Positions 1 to 7,004 of a DNA stretch of 15,244 nt are shown piece after piece. The DNA is from Lewinellaceae bacterium. Lineage in GTDB: Bacteria > Bacteroidota > Bacteroidia > Chitinophagales > Saprospiraceae. A program made the translations under genes and the position numbers. The stretch spans positions 1 through 15,244 of the forward strand of contig JACJYE010000024.1 in NCBI GenBank assembly GCA_020636255.1. Reading direction: 5' to 3'. The notes below the pieces were generated by a model. It searched no databases. It saw only the letters and a program-made list of their open reading frames with translations, and was not told the DNA's origin. How positions within the stretch are numbered: position 1 is the stretch's first letter; the number at the start of each line of letters is the position of its first letter.

Positions 1-180
1 TTCCTCACCTCGAGCTTTTGGAAACCTGCAGTGATGAGGCGCGAAACGGCTTGGGATCTCCTTCGTTCATTTTTTGGGCGGCCAAAAAACGAACCAAAAA
101 AGCCGCCGGCGCAAGATGAAGAATACTTTTTTAAATGCGATTGCCCTGCACACCCCTCCCTTCGTCTAGCCGTAGAATAA

Positions 181-216
181 CCGTTTAATGCCGTTTGTAA
201 CCGGATATAACCGTTT
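181..216. repeat. 10-bp phased CCGTTT repeats
   Basis: CCGTTT occurs at 181-186, 191-196 and 211-216, with a degenerate CCGGAT at 201-206. The spacing is exactly 10 bp, so all copies lie on one face of the helix. The longer word ATAACCGTTT recurs at 177-186 and 207-216. The array lies about 90 bp upstream of the predicted tetR promoter. It could be a binding array or a chance tandem repeat. Confidence 0.6.
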
Positions 217-221
217 GTTTT

Positions 222-240
222 CGGGTAAGCGACTAACCCG
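222..240. promoter_or_regulatory. Imperfect palindrome, candidate operator
   Basis: CGGGTAAG (222-229) and CTAACCCG (233-240) flank a CGA centre, with seven of eight arm positions complementary. TetR proteins usually bind 15-20 bp dyads next to their own gene, so this is a candidate operator. It lies about 65 bp upstream of the -33 element, which is far for simple promoter occlusion. The assignment is inference. Confidence 0.3.
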
Positions 241-304
241 CCTGACGCTCTAGATACATCCCTCGTTTTTGCAAAAGCATTCCTGTCAAAAAAATGTTAC
301 GAAA

Positions 305-335
305 CTTGACTATTAAAAACAAAATCGTAACTTTA
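305..335 (+). promoter_or_regulatory. Bacteroidota-type promoter for tetR operon
   Basis: The Bacteroidota primary sigma factor recognises TTTG-N19-TAnnTTTG. Here CTTG (305-308), a 19-nt spacer and TAACTTTA (328-335) match all but one base of each element at the ideal spacing. Transcription would start around 340-345, leaving a leader of about 15-20 nt before the ATG at 360. The in-frame ATG at 294 lies upstream of this promoter, so it is unlikely to be the start codon. Confidence 0.5.
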
Positions 336-359
336 TACCAATTCAGTAACATCCCCAAA

Positions 360-962
360 ATGACGGCACCATCCGGCAACCCGAAGCACCTCGAACTGCT
401 GCACACCGCCAGGCAGCTGTTCTGGAAACACGGCATCCGCCGCGTCAGCGTGGAAGAGGTGTGCCGGGAGGCGGGAGTGAGCAAAATGACCTTCTACCGT
501 GCGTTTCCCAACAAGATCGAACTGGCCAAGGCCATGCTGCAGCAGGCCTTCGACGAGTCGATGGCGGAGTACCGGGCCATCATGGCGCAGGACATCCCCT
601 TCGAGGAGAAGGTACAGCAACAGCTGCTCCTGAAATTTAAAGGCACGAAGGGCATCAGCGCCGAGCTGGTCCGCGATATCTACTCCAATCGCGACTGGGG
701 CCTGCGCGAATACATGGAACAACGCACCGAAGAGGCCCTGAAAGTGATCATGGACGATTTCGCCCAGGCACAGCAAAAGGGCTGGATACGCAAGGATATG
801 CGGCTGGATTTTATCCTCTTCCTTTTCCACCGCATGCAGGCATGGATCACCGACGAACATCTGCTCGCTTCCTACGCTGATACGCAGGAACTGGTCATGG
901 AGATCACTAATTTTTTCTTCTACGGCATTATGCCGCATGCTTCCAAAAACCATGAACAGTAA
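360..962 (+). CDS. TetR/AcrR-family transcriptional regulator
   Basis: A 200-residue DNA-binding repressor, normal length for the family. Residues 9-55 form the TetR N-terminal three-helix domain. The helix-turn-helix spans about 31-50 and includes the family pattern SVEEVCREAGVSKMTFYRAF followed by NKIEL. The C-terminal part (60-200) is helical and variable, as expected for the ligand-binding and dimerisation domain, so the ligand cannot be read from sequence. I chose ATG 360 over the in-frame ATG 294 because the predicted promoter (305-335) lies between them and because the extra 22 residues do not resemble the family. It is first in a co-directional operon with an outer-membrane barrel and an ABC/LolA-like system 70 bp downstream, so it probably represses its own operon until the exported substrate or an envelope signal is sensed. 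Confidence 0.9.
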   Translation: MTAPSGNPKHLELLHTARQLFWKHGIRRVSVEEVCREAGVSKMTFYRAFPNKIELAKAMLQQAFDESMAEYRAIMAQDIPFEEKVQQQLLLKFKGTKGISAELVRDIYSNRDWGLREYMEQRTEEALKVIMDDFAQAQQKGWIRKDMRLDFILFLFHRMQAWITDEHLLASYADTQELVMEITNFFFYGIMPHASKNHEQ

Positions 963-1032
963 ACAGGGCATAGGGAAAAAAACGGTGGAAATACCTGGAA
1001 AGGCCCCTGCCCCCTGGTTTCCAGGAGCCTCT

Positions 1033-2292
1033 ATGACTCCCCCTATCTCCCAGTCTCCCGGATGGTTACAGCGTTACAGGGCGGGCCTGGCATCCACCCC
1101 CTCTCCCCATCACCAAGTCTCCCCATCTCCCCATCTTTTCCCCCACTTCCTGCTCGCAGCCCTGCTGGCCTTGCTGGCCCTGCCGGCCATCGGACAGGGC
1201 GGCAGCGCTTCGATAGCGGACACCCTCGTTTTCAAAGGCCAGGCTATCTCCTGGGCCAATATCAACCCCGGCAACGACCTCGCCTTTCTGCTGGGCGCCA
1301 GGTACCTGCCGCAGCTCAACTACGACGTCAACCTGCCGAAAACGCGGCAGTTGGGGCTGGAGGCCTCCGCCAACCTCTACGGCAGCGCCGGCCTGCACCC
1401 TTTCGACTCCCTCGATGCCGATGGCGGCGCCAGGCCCTACCGCCTGTGGGCCCGGTATTCGGCGCCGCAATTCGAGCTCCGGCTCGGGCTGCAGAAGATC
1501 AACTTCGGCTCGGCTTCGCTGCTGCGCCCGCTGATGTGGTTCGACCAGGTGGACCCGCGCGACCCGCTGCAATTCACCGACGGGGTGTGGGGGCTCATGG
1601 GGCGTTACTATTTCCTCAACAACGCCAACCTCTGGCTGTGGGGCCTGTACGGCAACGACGAGCCCAAAGGCTGGGAGCTAGCCGGCGCCAGCAAACACAG
1701 GCCTGAATTCGGGGGGCGGTTCCAGTACCCCATCCCCCGCGGTGAAGCGGGGCTGTCCGTCCACCACCGCATGGCCGACACCCGCGGGCTTGACGGCGCC
1801 ATGCCCGCCTTTGCCGAGGCCCCCGAAACCCGCTTCGGGCTGGACCTCAAACTCGACCTCGTGGTGGGGTGCTGGCTGGAAGCTTCCTGGGTGAAGAATC
1901 AAAAAAACCTGGAGGGGTTTACCAACCAGGAGCTGTACAACGCCGGCGTGGATTACACCTTCGGCATCGGCAACGGGCTCTACGCCATCTTCGAGCAGCT
2001 GCTGGTATCGTATGGCGAGCAGGCCTTCGCCTTTTCCAACACCACCACCCTTTCGCTGTTCTCCCTCTCCTACCCCATCGGCATTCTCGACCGGCTGGGC
2101 GCTATCGCCTATATCGACTGGGCCAACGGCAGGGTGTACAATTTCGTCAACTGGACGAGGCAATACGACCGGACGGCCCTCTACGTGATGGGCTACTGGA
2201 ACCCTAAGAGCAACCAGATACCCGTGCAGAACAGCACGGGAAGCCTGTACTCCGGCTTCGGCGTACAGGTACTGTTCACGTTTAACCACTAA
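1033..2292 (+). CDS. Outer-membrane beta-barrel protein, porin-like
   Basis: A 419-residue secreted protein predicted to form an outer-membrane barrel. The hydrophobic signal core is residues 39-52, with likely cleavage near 54-57 (PAIGQ). The mature part alternates polar and hydrophobic residues in short aromatic-rich strands. The segment LRLGLQKINFG (149-159) followed by DQVDPRD (171-177) resembles the early-strand motif of DUF1302-type porin-like barrels; I would not claim more than that. The start is set by ATG 1033, preceded by AGGAG (1023-1027) at 5-nt spacing. In-frame ATGs at 937 and 952 overlap tetR. The first 35 residues are Ser/Pro-rich and are encoded by C-rich low-complexity DNA like that found in other gaps, so this extension looks like recruited intergenic repeat. 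Only 10 bp separate it from the ABC ATPase gene, implying it is the outer-membrane partner of the transporter. Confidence 0.75.
   Translation: MTPPISQSPGWLQRYRAGLASTPSPHHQVSPSPHLFPHFLLAALLALLALPAIGQGGSASIADTLVFKGQAISWANINPGNDLAFLLGARYLPQLNYDVNLPKTRQLGLEASANLYGSAGLHPFDSLDADGGARPYRLWARYSAPQFELRLGLQKINFGSASLLRPLMWFDQVDPRDPLQFTDGVWGLMGRYYFLNNANLWLWGLYGNDEPKGWELAGASKHRPEFGGRFQYPIPRGEAGLSVHHRMADTRGLDGAMPAFAEAPETRFGLDLKLDLVVGCWLEASWVKNQKNLEGFTNQELYNAGVDYTFGIGNGLYAIFEQLLVSYGEQAFAFSNTTTLSLFSLSYPIGILDRLGAIAYIDWANGRVYNFVNWTRQYDRTALYVMGYWNPKSNQIPVQNSTGSLYSGFGVQVLFTFNH
1040..1140 (+). repeat. C-rich low-complexity repeat inside barrel gene 5' end
   Basis: Repeated CTCCCAGTCTCCC and CATCTCCCC words fill this stretch. 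Related G-rich versions (the same family on the other strand) lie at 3006-3030 and 13071-13122, both outside genes. Here the repeat falls between the start codon and the signal-peptide core of the barrel gene, so it is probably translated. Confidence 0.5.
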
Positions 2293-2302
2293 CATGGCAT
2301 AA

Positions 2303-3007
2303 ATGGAAACTATCATCCAGATCGATAAACTCACCAAGCGCTTCCCCGTGGGGAACGGGGAGTTTACCGCCCTTAAAGACATCAAACTGGCCTTCCGGAA
2401 AGGAGAGTTCACCGGCTTCGTGGGGCCCAGCGGCTCGGGCAAGACCACCCTGCTGAACATCATCGGCTCGCTCGACACGCCCACCGAAGGCGAGGTGAGC
2501 GTGCTGGGCCAGGACGTCGCCCGGTTGACGCACAGGCAGTCGGCCCAGCTGCGCAACCAACACCTGGGTTTTATCTTCCAAACCTACAACCTCTTCCCGG
2601 TGTACACGGTGTTCGAAAACGTGGAGTTCGCCCTGCTGCTCCAGCATATCCCTGCCGCCGACAGGCGGAAAGCAGTAATGGACGCCCTCGAATGGGTGGG
2701 CCTGGCCGACAAGGCCGGCTCCAAACCTGCACAGCTGTCGGGAGGGGAAGGGCAGCGCGTGGCCATCGCCCGCGCCATGGTCAAACGCCCGGCCATCATG
2801 CTGGCCGACGAGCCCACCGCCAACCTCGACTCCAAGAACTCGCACCACATCCTGCAAACGATGAAGCAGCTGAACAAGGAACTGAACACCACTTTCCTCT
2901 TCGCCACCCACGACGAGAAGGTCATGGGCTACCTCAACCGCATCATCTACCTGGAAGACGGCAAGGTGGTGAAAGATGAAGCCGTGGTGGCCCAGGGGAT
3001 GCCTTAG
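2303..3007 (+). CDS. ABC transporter ATPase, LolD/MacB type
   Basis: A 234-residue nucleotide-binding subunit that would power the two FtsX-fold permeases encoded downstream. All catalytic motifs are present: Walker A GPSGSGKT (41-48), Q-loop Gln93, signature LSGGEGQRVAIARA (145-158), Walker B IMLADE (165-170), D-loop ANLDS (173-177) and switch His203. Length, and the short helical region between Q-loop and signature, match the LolD/MacB branch, which handles lipoproteins, lipids or peptides from the periplasmic face rather than importing small solutes. ATG 2303 lies 10 bp after the barrel stop codon, so the two are co-transcribed. Sequence alone does not separate a LolD role from a MacB role; the LolA-like gene at the operon end favours LolD-like extraction. 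Confidence 0.92.
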   Translation: METIIQIDKLTKRFPVGNGEFTALKDIKLAFRKGEFTGFVGPSGSGKTTLLNIIGSLDTPTEGEVSVLGQDVARLTHRQSAQLRNQHLGFIFQTYNLFPVYTVFENVEFALLLQHIPAADRRKAVMDALEWVGLADKAGSKPAQLSGGEGQRVAIARAMVKRPAIMLADEPTANLDSKNSHHILQTMKQLNKELNTTFLFATHDEKVMGYLNRIIYLEDGKVVKDEAVVAQGMP

Positions 3008-3217
3008 GGGTGACGGGGAGATTGAGTGAGGCTTTAAACGTAAGACCTGGGGATAGTTCAATCAAGTGTGTCGCTGCAGTCGCAATCCTTTGATATCCAG
3101 GCCAACTTTAAACGTGAAACCTGCAACTTTGAACAGTCCCAAGGCCTGACACGAGCGAAGCGGCTGATGAAATAAACTTTGAACAGTCCCCTTACACACG
3201 ACCTTAAAAACCACATC
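3008..3217. repeat. Intra-operon gap made of short repeats
   Basis: This 210-bp gap is unusually long for an otherwise tight operon and contains no gene. It starts with a G-rich low-complexity stretch (3006-3030). TTTAAACGT(A/G)A(G/A)ACCTG occurs near 3034 and again near 3109. The 16-bp word AACTTTGAACAGTCCC occurs at 3125-3140 and 3175-3190, exactly 50 bp apart. TGACACG, also seen in three other gaps, lies at 3147-3153. No terminator is visible, so read-through to the permeases remains plausible. Confidence 0.65.
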
Positions 3218-4387
3218 ATGTTAGCAATAAAACTGGCGATCAAGAACATCTTAGGTGCCGGCTTGCGCACCTTCCTCAACATAGCGGTATTGTCCTTCGC
3301 TTTTGTCGTCATCATCTGGCATAACGGGGTGATCGACGGGTGGAACAGGCAGGCGCGCAGGGATACCATCGAATGGGAGATCGGGCAGGGGCAGCTCTGG
3401 CTGCCCGGCTACGACCCGCTCGACTACCTGTCCTATCAGGATGCTCATGCTCCGCTGACGGAAGTGATCAACGGGCTGGTGGCCCAGGAGCAGTTGGCGC
3501 CCATCCTGCTCACGCAGGCCTCCATCTTTCCGCAGGGGCGCATGCAGGGCGCCGTGCTCAAGGGCATACCCCCGCAGCAATCACTGCTCAAAATACCCAC
3601 CGCCCTGCTCGAAGGGCAGGACGGCGAGGCGCCGGCGCTGATCGGCAAGCGAATGGCCGAATCCATCAATATGAAAACGGGCGACAAGCTGCTCATCCGC
3701 TGGCGGGACAAGAACGGGGCTTTCGACGCCCTCGAAGCTACCATCGTGGGGGTGTTCAACTGCAACGTGCCCACCATCGACGGCGGCCAGATATGGCTCC
3801 CGCTCGAGCAGCTGCGCACGATGCTGGCTATGCCCGGCGAAGCCACCATGCTGGTGGCCGGCAAGGAATACACAGGAGGCGATATGGCCCCCTGGGAATT
3901 CAAAGGCCAGAGCTTCCTGCTGTCCGACCTCGACATGATCATCCAATCGAAAAAAGGCGGCGGCGCCGTCATCTACGGGCTGCTGTTCATCATCGCCCTG
4001 CTGGCCATATTCGACACCCAGGTGCTGTCGATCTTCCGCCGGCAGAAAGAGATCGGCACCTACATCGCGCTGGGTATGACCCGCTGGCAGGTCGTGGGCA
4101 TCTTCACGGTAGAAGGCACGGTGTACAGCATACTGGCCATCCTGCTGGGCGCCCTGTACGGCACGCCGCTGCTGCTCTACCTCAGCAAGGTAGGCTGGGC
4201 GATGCCGTCGGGCAGCACCGATATGGGCATCTCCATCGCCGAGCGCATCTACCCCGTTTACGGAGCAGGGCTTATCGGTTTTACCGTCGTACTGGTGGTG
4301 CTCGCCGCTACCGTCGTAAGTTTCCTGCCGGCGCGAAAGATCGCCCGGCTCAATCCGACAGACGCATTAAAAGGGAAAATACAATGA
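3218..4387 (+). CDS. FtsX-fold ABC permease, LolC/LolE-like (first)
   Basis: A 389-residue inner-membrane permease with the LolC/E and MacB topology. TM1 is at about 20-36, a large periplasmic domain follows (37-245), then three helices at about 249-272, 296-324 and 347-371. The FtsX-type cytosolic coupling segment RRQKEIGTYIALGMTRWQV (274-292) and the closing PARKIARLNPTDALKGK (371-387) are clear. I start at ATG 3218 (MLAIKLAIKN), which fits the amphipathic N-terminus of the family. A longer reading from TTG 3179 would begin inside a 16-bp repeat. Its stop overlaps the next start as ATGA, so the two permeases are translationally coupled and probably form a heterodimer driven by the ATPase at 2303-3007. 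Confidence 0.9.
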   Translation: MLAIKLAIKNILGAGLRTFLNIAVLSFAFVVIIWHNGVIDGWNRQARRDTIEWEIGQGQLWLPGYDPLDYLSYQDAHAPLTEVINGLVAQEQLAPILLTQASIFPQGRMQGAVLKGIPPQQSLLKIPTALLEGQDGEAPALIGKRMAESINMKTGDKLLIRWRDKNGAFDALEATIVGVFNCNVPTIDGGQIWLPLEQLRTMLAMPGEATMLVAGKEYTGGDMAPWEFKGQSFLLSDLDMIIQSKKGGGAVIYGLLFIIALLAIFDTQVLSIFRRQKEIGTYIALGMTRWQVVGIFTVEGTVYSILAILLGALYGTPLLLYLSKVGWAMPSGSTDMGISIAERIYPVYGAGLIGFTVVLVVLAATVVSFLPARKIARLNPTDALKGKIQ

Positions 4388-5658
4388 TACAATTCCTGTT
4401 TAAAGGCATCATCCGCGACCAGAACAGGAGCCTGTTGCCCATACTGGTCATCTCGATAGGCGTATTCCTGACCGTGGTGGGCAGCGCCTGGTTCAAAGGT
4501 GTTTTCAGCGATATGATCGACGTGAACGCCAACTTTTCCACAGGCCATGTCAAGGTCATGTCGAGGGCCTATGCGGAGAATGCCGCGCAGATGCCCAACG
4601 ACCTGGCGTTGCTCAACGCCAGCCAGCTGCTCGACACGCTGAACGCCGGCTACCCCGGGCTGGAGTGGGTGCAGCGCATCCATTTCGGCGGCCTGATCGA
4701 CGTGCCCGACGAGCAGGGGGAAACCCGCGGGCAGGGTATGGCCGTCGGGCAGGGCATCGACTTTCTGTCGCCCGGCGCCCATGAGCCTGAGCGTATGAAC
4801 ATCCCGGGCTCCATCGTCAAAGGCCGGCTGCCTGAGCAGCCCGGCGAAGCGCTGATCAGCAACGACTTTGCCGAGCGCTTCGGCATCGGCATCGGCGACC
4901 CCGTCACCCTCTTCGGCTCGACCATGAACGGCGGCATGGCCTTCGCCAACTTCACCGTGGCCGGCACCGTCAGGTTCGGGATGAAAGCCCTCGACCGGGG
5001 CTCGATCCTCATCGACATCACCGACGCTCAGGCCGCGCTCGACATGGCCGACGCCGCCGGCGAGATCCTGGGCTTCTTCAGGAGCGGCCATTACGAACCC
5101 GAAGAGGCGCTGCAGCTGAAAACGGCCTTTAACGCCCGCTACGAAAACGATACCGACGAGTTCGCCCCCACCATGCTCCGCCTCAACGACCAGAACGGGC
5201 TGGAGGATTATATCGCCCTTTCTGAAAGCATGTCGGGCATCATGATCTTCATATTCGTGCTGGCCATGTCGATCGTACTGTGGAACACAGGCCTGCTGGG
5301 CGGGTTGCGCCGCTACAACGAGTTCGGCATCCGCCTGGCGATGGGCGAAGAGAAAAAACACATCTACCGCACCCTGATTATCGAGTCGGTGCTGATCGGA
5401 ACGATCGGCTCGGTAACGGGCACGCTGCTCGGGCTGGCGGCCGCCTACTTTCTCCAGGAACACGGCATCAGCCTGGGAACCGCCGTTCAGGGTGGCAGTA
5501 TGATGATGCCGGAAGTGTTCCGCGCCCGCATCGGCCCAGAAACCTTTTACATCGGTTTCATACCCGGGCTGTTCTCTATGGTGCTGGGCAACGCCCTGTC
5601 CGGCATCGGCATATACCGTCGGCAGACGGCCGTTTTGTTCAAGGAGTTGAGCGTTTGA
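4384..5658 (+). CDS. FtsX-fold ABC permease, LolC/LolE-like (second)
   Basis: A 424-residue partner of the preceding permease with the same four-helix layout: TM1 at about 18-36, a periplasmic domain (40-280), and helices near 284-304, 333-357 and 388-411. The coupling segment RRYNEFGIRLAMGEEKKHI (309-327) fits the FtsX family. The C-terminus (YRRQTAVLFKELSV) lacks the PARxIARLNPxDAL ending seen in its partner, so the two halves are not interchangeable. ATG 4384 overlaps the upstream stop by 4 bp. Heterodimeric permeases with one ATPase are typical of lipoprotein-release systems. The substrate cannot be inferred. The LolA-like gene follows after 21 bp. Confidence 0.9.
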   Translation: MIQFLFKGIIRDQNRSLLPILVISIGVFLTVVGSAWFKGVFSDMIDVNANFSTGHVKVMSRAYAENAAQMPNDLALLNASQLLDTLNAGYPGLEWVQRIHFGGLIDVPDEQGETRGQGMAVGQGIDFLSPGAHEPERMNIPGSIVKGRLPEQPGEALISNDFAERFGIGIGDPVTLFGSTMNGGMAFANFTVAGTVRFGMKALDRGSILIDITDAQAALDMADAAGEILGFFRSGHYEPEEALQLKTAFNARYENDTDEFAPTMLRLNDQNGLEDYIALSESMSGIMIFIFVLAMSIVLWNTGLLGGLRRYNEFGIRLAMGEEKKHIYRTLIIESVLIGTIGSVTGTLLGLAAAYFLQEHGISLGTAVQGGSMMMPEVFRARIGPETFYIGFIPGLFSMVLGNALSGIGIYRRQTAVLFKELSV

Positions 5659-5679
5659 TCAGTAAAACCACCAGGAAAA

Positions 5680-6417
5680 ATGAAAAATATAGCGATCCTG
5701 ATATTGCCCGTCCTCTTCCTATTTGCTTCGGCGACGCCGCCCGACGCGAACGAGATACTCAAAAAGGTCGAAGAGAATATGTCTTCCAAAAACCGGGTGT
5801 TCGAATCGGAGATGATCATCCACGGGCGGCGCGGGAGCCGTACGATCACGGCAAAGACCTACTCGGTGGGCGACAAGCAATCCTTCACCGAATACCTGTC
5901 GCCGGCACGCGAGGCCGGTACGAAAATGCTGAAGCTGGAAAACCAGCTGTGGATCTACTCCCCTACTACCGACCGCACCATACAGATCTCGGGCCACCTG
6001 CTCCGGCAGTCGGTCATGGGCTCCGACCTGTCGTACGAAGACATGATGGACGACCGGAAACTGACGGAGGCCTACACTGCCAAAACCGTGGGCGAAGAAG
6101 TGCTGGACGGCCGCAAAACCTATGTGCTGGAACTGACGGCCAAGGTAGATGATGTGGCCTATCACAACCGCAAGATGTGGATCGATACGGAGCGCTTTAT
6201 CCCGCTGAAGGAAGAGCTCTACGCCAAGAGCGGCCAGCTGCTGAAGCGCACCACCCTGTCGGATGTGCAGCAGGTGGAAGGCCGCTGGTTTCCCATGGCC
6301 GTCGTTTTCAAAGATATGCTCCGGCAGGGCGACGGCACCGAATTCCGGATGAAAAGCGTAAAGTTCGACCAGGATATCCCGGAATACCTGTTCACGAAGG
6401 CGGCGTTGAAGCAGTAG
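5680..6417 (+). CDS. LolA-like periplasmic 'outer membrane lipoprotein-sorting' protein
   Basis: A 245-residue protein with a signal peptide (hydrophobic residues 4-17) and no lipobox Cys, so a soluble periplasmic protein is expected. It carries the hallmark segments of the LolA-like 'outer membrane lipoprotein-sorting' family (related to LolA/LolB folds): EYLSPAREAGTKML (71-84), LWIYSP (90-95) and RQSVMGSDLSYEDMM (109-123). In LolA, an open half-barrel binds acyl chains and carries lipoproteins from LolCDE to the outer membrane. Members of this related family are often found beside RND/MMPL or FtsX-type transporters and are thought to carry lipids. AGGA (5673-5676) precedes ATG 5680. It is the last gene of the operon and is predicted to be the shuttle between the permeases and the barrel protein. 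Confidence 0.9.
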   Translation: MKNIAILILPVLFLFASATPPDANEILKKVEENMSSKNRVFESEMIIHGRRGSRTITAKTYSVGDKQSFTEYLSPAREAGTKMLKLENQLWIYSPTTDRTIQISGHLLRQSVMGSDLSYEDMMDDRKLTEAYTAKTVGEEVLDGRKTYVLELTAKVDDVAYHNRKMWIDTERFIPLKEELYAKSGQLLKRTTLSDVQQVEGRWFPMAVVFKDMLRQGDGTEFRMKSVKFDQDIPEYLFTKAALKQ

Positions 6418-6421
6418 GTTC

Positions 6422-6441
6422 GTTCTGTGACACGGGCCATG
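6422..6441 (+). repeat. GTTCTGTGACACG dispersed repeat, copy 1
   Basis: GTTCTGTGACACG (6422-6434) recurs exactly at 12752-12764, and the match continues to 17 of 20 positions. Both copies begin a few bases after the stop codon of a transporter gene. Confidence 0.6.
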
Positions 6442-6574
6442 CGAATTAGGGGCTAAAGTAATGTGATAGTGCAATGGGAAGAGCCCGGAAAGCGCAGGCT
6501 TGGCCCCTTAGAGCCTGCTCCTGCTGGCCGGAGGCCAATATCTGTGTAGAATATCGAGGCATTCCCTGCAAATA

Positions 6575-6680
6575 TTAAACCGCTGAGACGCAAAGACACA
6601 GAGAAAGGCGCAAAGGATGATCAAGTGACTCGCGGACTTTCCTGCGAAAAACCTTTGCGTTCTCTGCGCCTTTGCGGTTA
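6575..6680. repeat. Imperfect inverted repeat with GCAAAG words
   Basis: The left arm (6576-6616) and right arm (6652-6680) are complementary with gaps. The inner stem is CGCAAAGG (6609-6616) with CCTTTGCG (6652-6659), continued by AGAGAA (6601-6606 region) with TTCTCT and ending in ACCGC/GCGGT. The loop is 6617-6651. This resembles the 'GACGCAAAG' intergenic repeats that I recall from many environmental bacterial genomes, so it may be a dispersed family. Confidence 0.6.
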
Positions 6681-6866
6681 ATTATTTGGCAGGTTTTCCA
6701 GGCCAAACGTCGTCCAGCCCCTTTCGCTCCATTTATTGGGTACCGGGTAAATACCTGGCGCCCCCATTTCGCAAAATCCCGATTGTCCAGCCGGCGTCAG
6801 CAGGATATTTGCCGGGCAGCTGGGTTCGGTAGAAGCAAAGGTAAGATGAGCCCTTGAAAAAGTTAC

Positions 6867-6910
6867 ACAAAGGACAGCACGAAGCTACACAAATGCTTCG
6901 TGCTCTTTGT
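6867..6910. repeat. Hairpin upstream of the T9SS protein gene
   Basis: ACAAAG (6867-6872) plus AGCACGAAG (6876-6884) pair with CTTCGTGCT (6896-6904) plus CTTTGT (6905-6910). There is a 3-nt bulge (GAC) and an 11-nt loop. It shares the words CACAAAGGA and CACGAAGC with the hairpin region downstream of the same gene (9851-9902). Confidence 0.6.
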
Positions 6911-7004
6911 TTTGTACCAGATTGCCCTGCAGGTTGTGCCAAAAGGTGTCAGGCCAGAAAAAAATTTCCTAATTTCGGCCCATAACCAACCTAAAACACA
7001 CCCA

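Larger units (their letters stand above)
1..293. other. Gene-free left edge with a phased repeat and hairpins
   Basis: No recognisable gene. One frame is open from the edge to the stop at 178-180 (59 residues, ending in SLRLAVE), but I recognise no family in it. It may be the tail of an upstream gene or chance. Positions 62-93 can fold into an AT-rich hairpin: TTTTTTGG (70-77) and CCAAAAAA (82-89) around a GCGG loop, with TTCG (62-65) pairing with CGAA (90-93) across a bulge. No T-run follows, so it is not a standard terminator. Positions 181-216 hold phased CCGTTT repeats and 222-240 an imperfect palindrome, both listed separately. Confidence 0.5.
6418..7004. repeat. 587-bp gap with stacked palindromic repeats
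   Basis: No gene is supported. It contains, in order: a GTTCTGTGACACG repeat (6422-6434); a 7-bp hairpin GCAGGCT/AGCCTGC (6494-6518); TGGCC-GGA-GGCCA (6525-6537); a long imperfect inverted repeat built of GCAAAG words (6575-6680); about 170 bp with no recognisable feature; and a bulged hairpin (6867-6910). None is followed by a T-run, so intrinsic termination of the operon is not shown. The gap must also hold the promoter of the secreted-protein gene, which I could not place with confidence. Confidence 0.6.

Noticed and set aside
294..359. Start of tetR at ATG 294
   Set aside because: The predicted promoter lies downstream of this codon and the extra residues do not fit the family.
3179..3217. 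TTG start for the first permease
   Set aside because: The TTG lies within the second copy of a 16-bp repeat; ATG 3218 gives the typical permease N-terminus.
3340..4383. N-terminal extension of the second permease reading frame
   Set aside because: The frame is open upstream but overlaps the first permease in another frame and is Arg/Ala/Gly-rich nonsense. The true start is ATG 4384 at the ATGA overlap.
4258..5463. Minus-strand open frame of 401 codons
   Set aside because: Antisense to the second permease, with no recognisable domain. Similar shadows at 1678-2556, 2282-3061, 5719-6474, 10327-11226 and 13512-14216 were rejected for the same reason.
6672..6942. Small open frames on both strands in the 587-bp gap
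   Set aside because: About 60-70 codons each, composed of repeat and hairpin DNA, with no start context or family resemblance.
6970..6977. TAATTTCG as -7 element of the T9SS gene
   Set aside because: It matches TAnnTTTG at all but one position, but the base run 19 nt upstream (TGTC) is a poor -33 element, so it is too weak to list.
6900..7004. GTG start for the T9SS protein
   Set aside because: It would place 35 residues ahead of a clear signal peptide starting at ATG 7005, and lies inside a hairpin arm.
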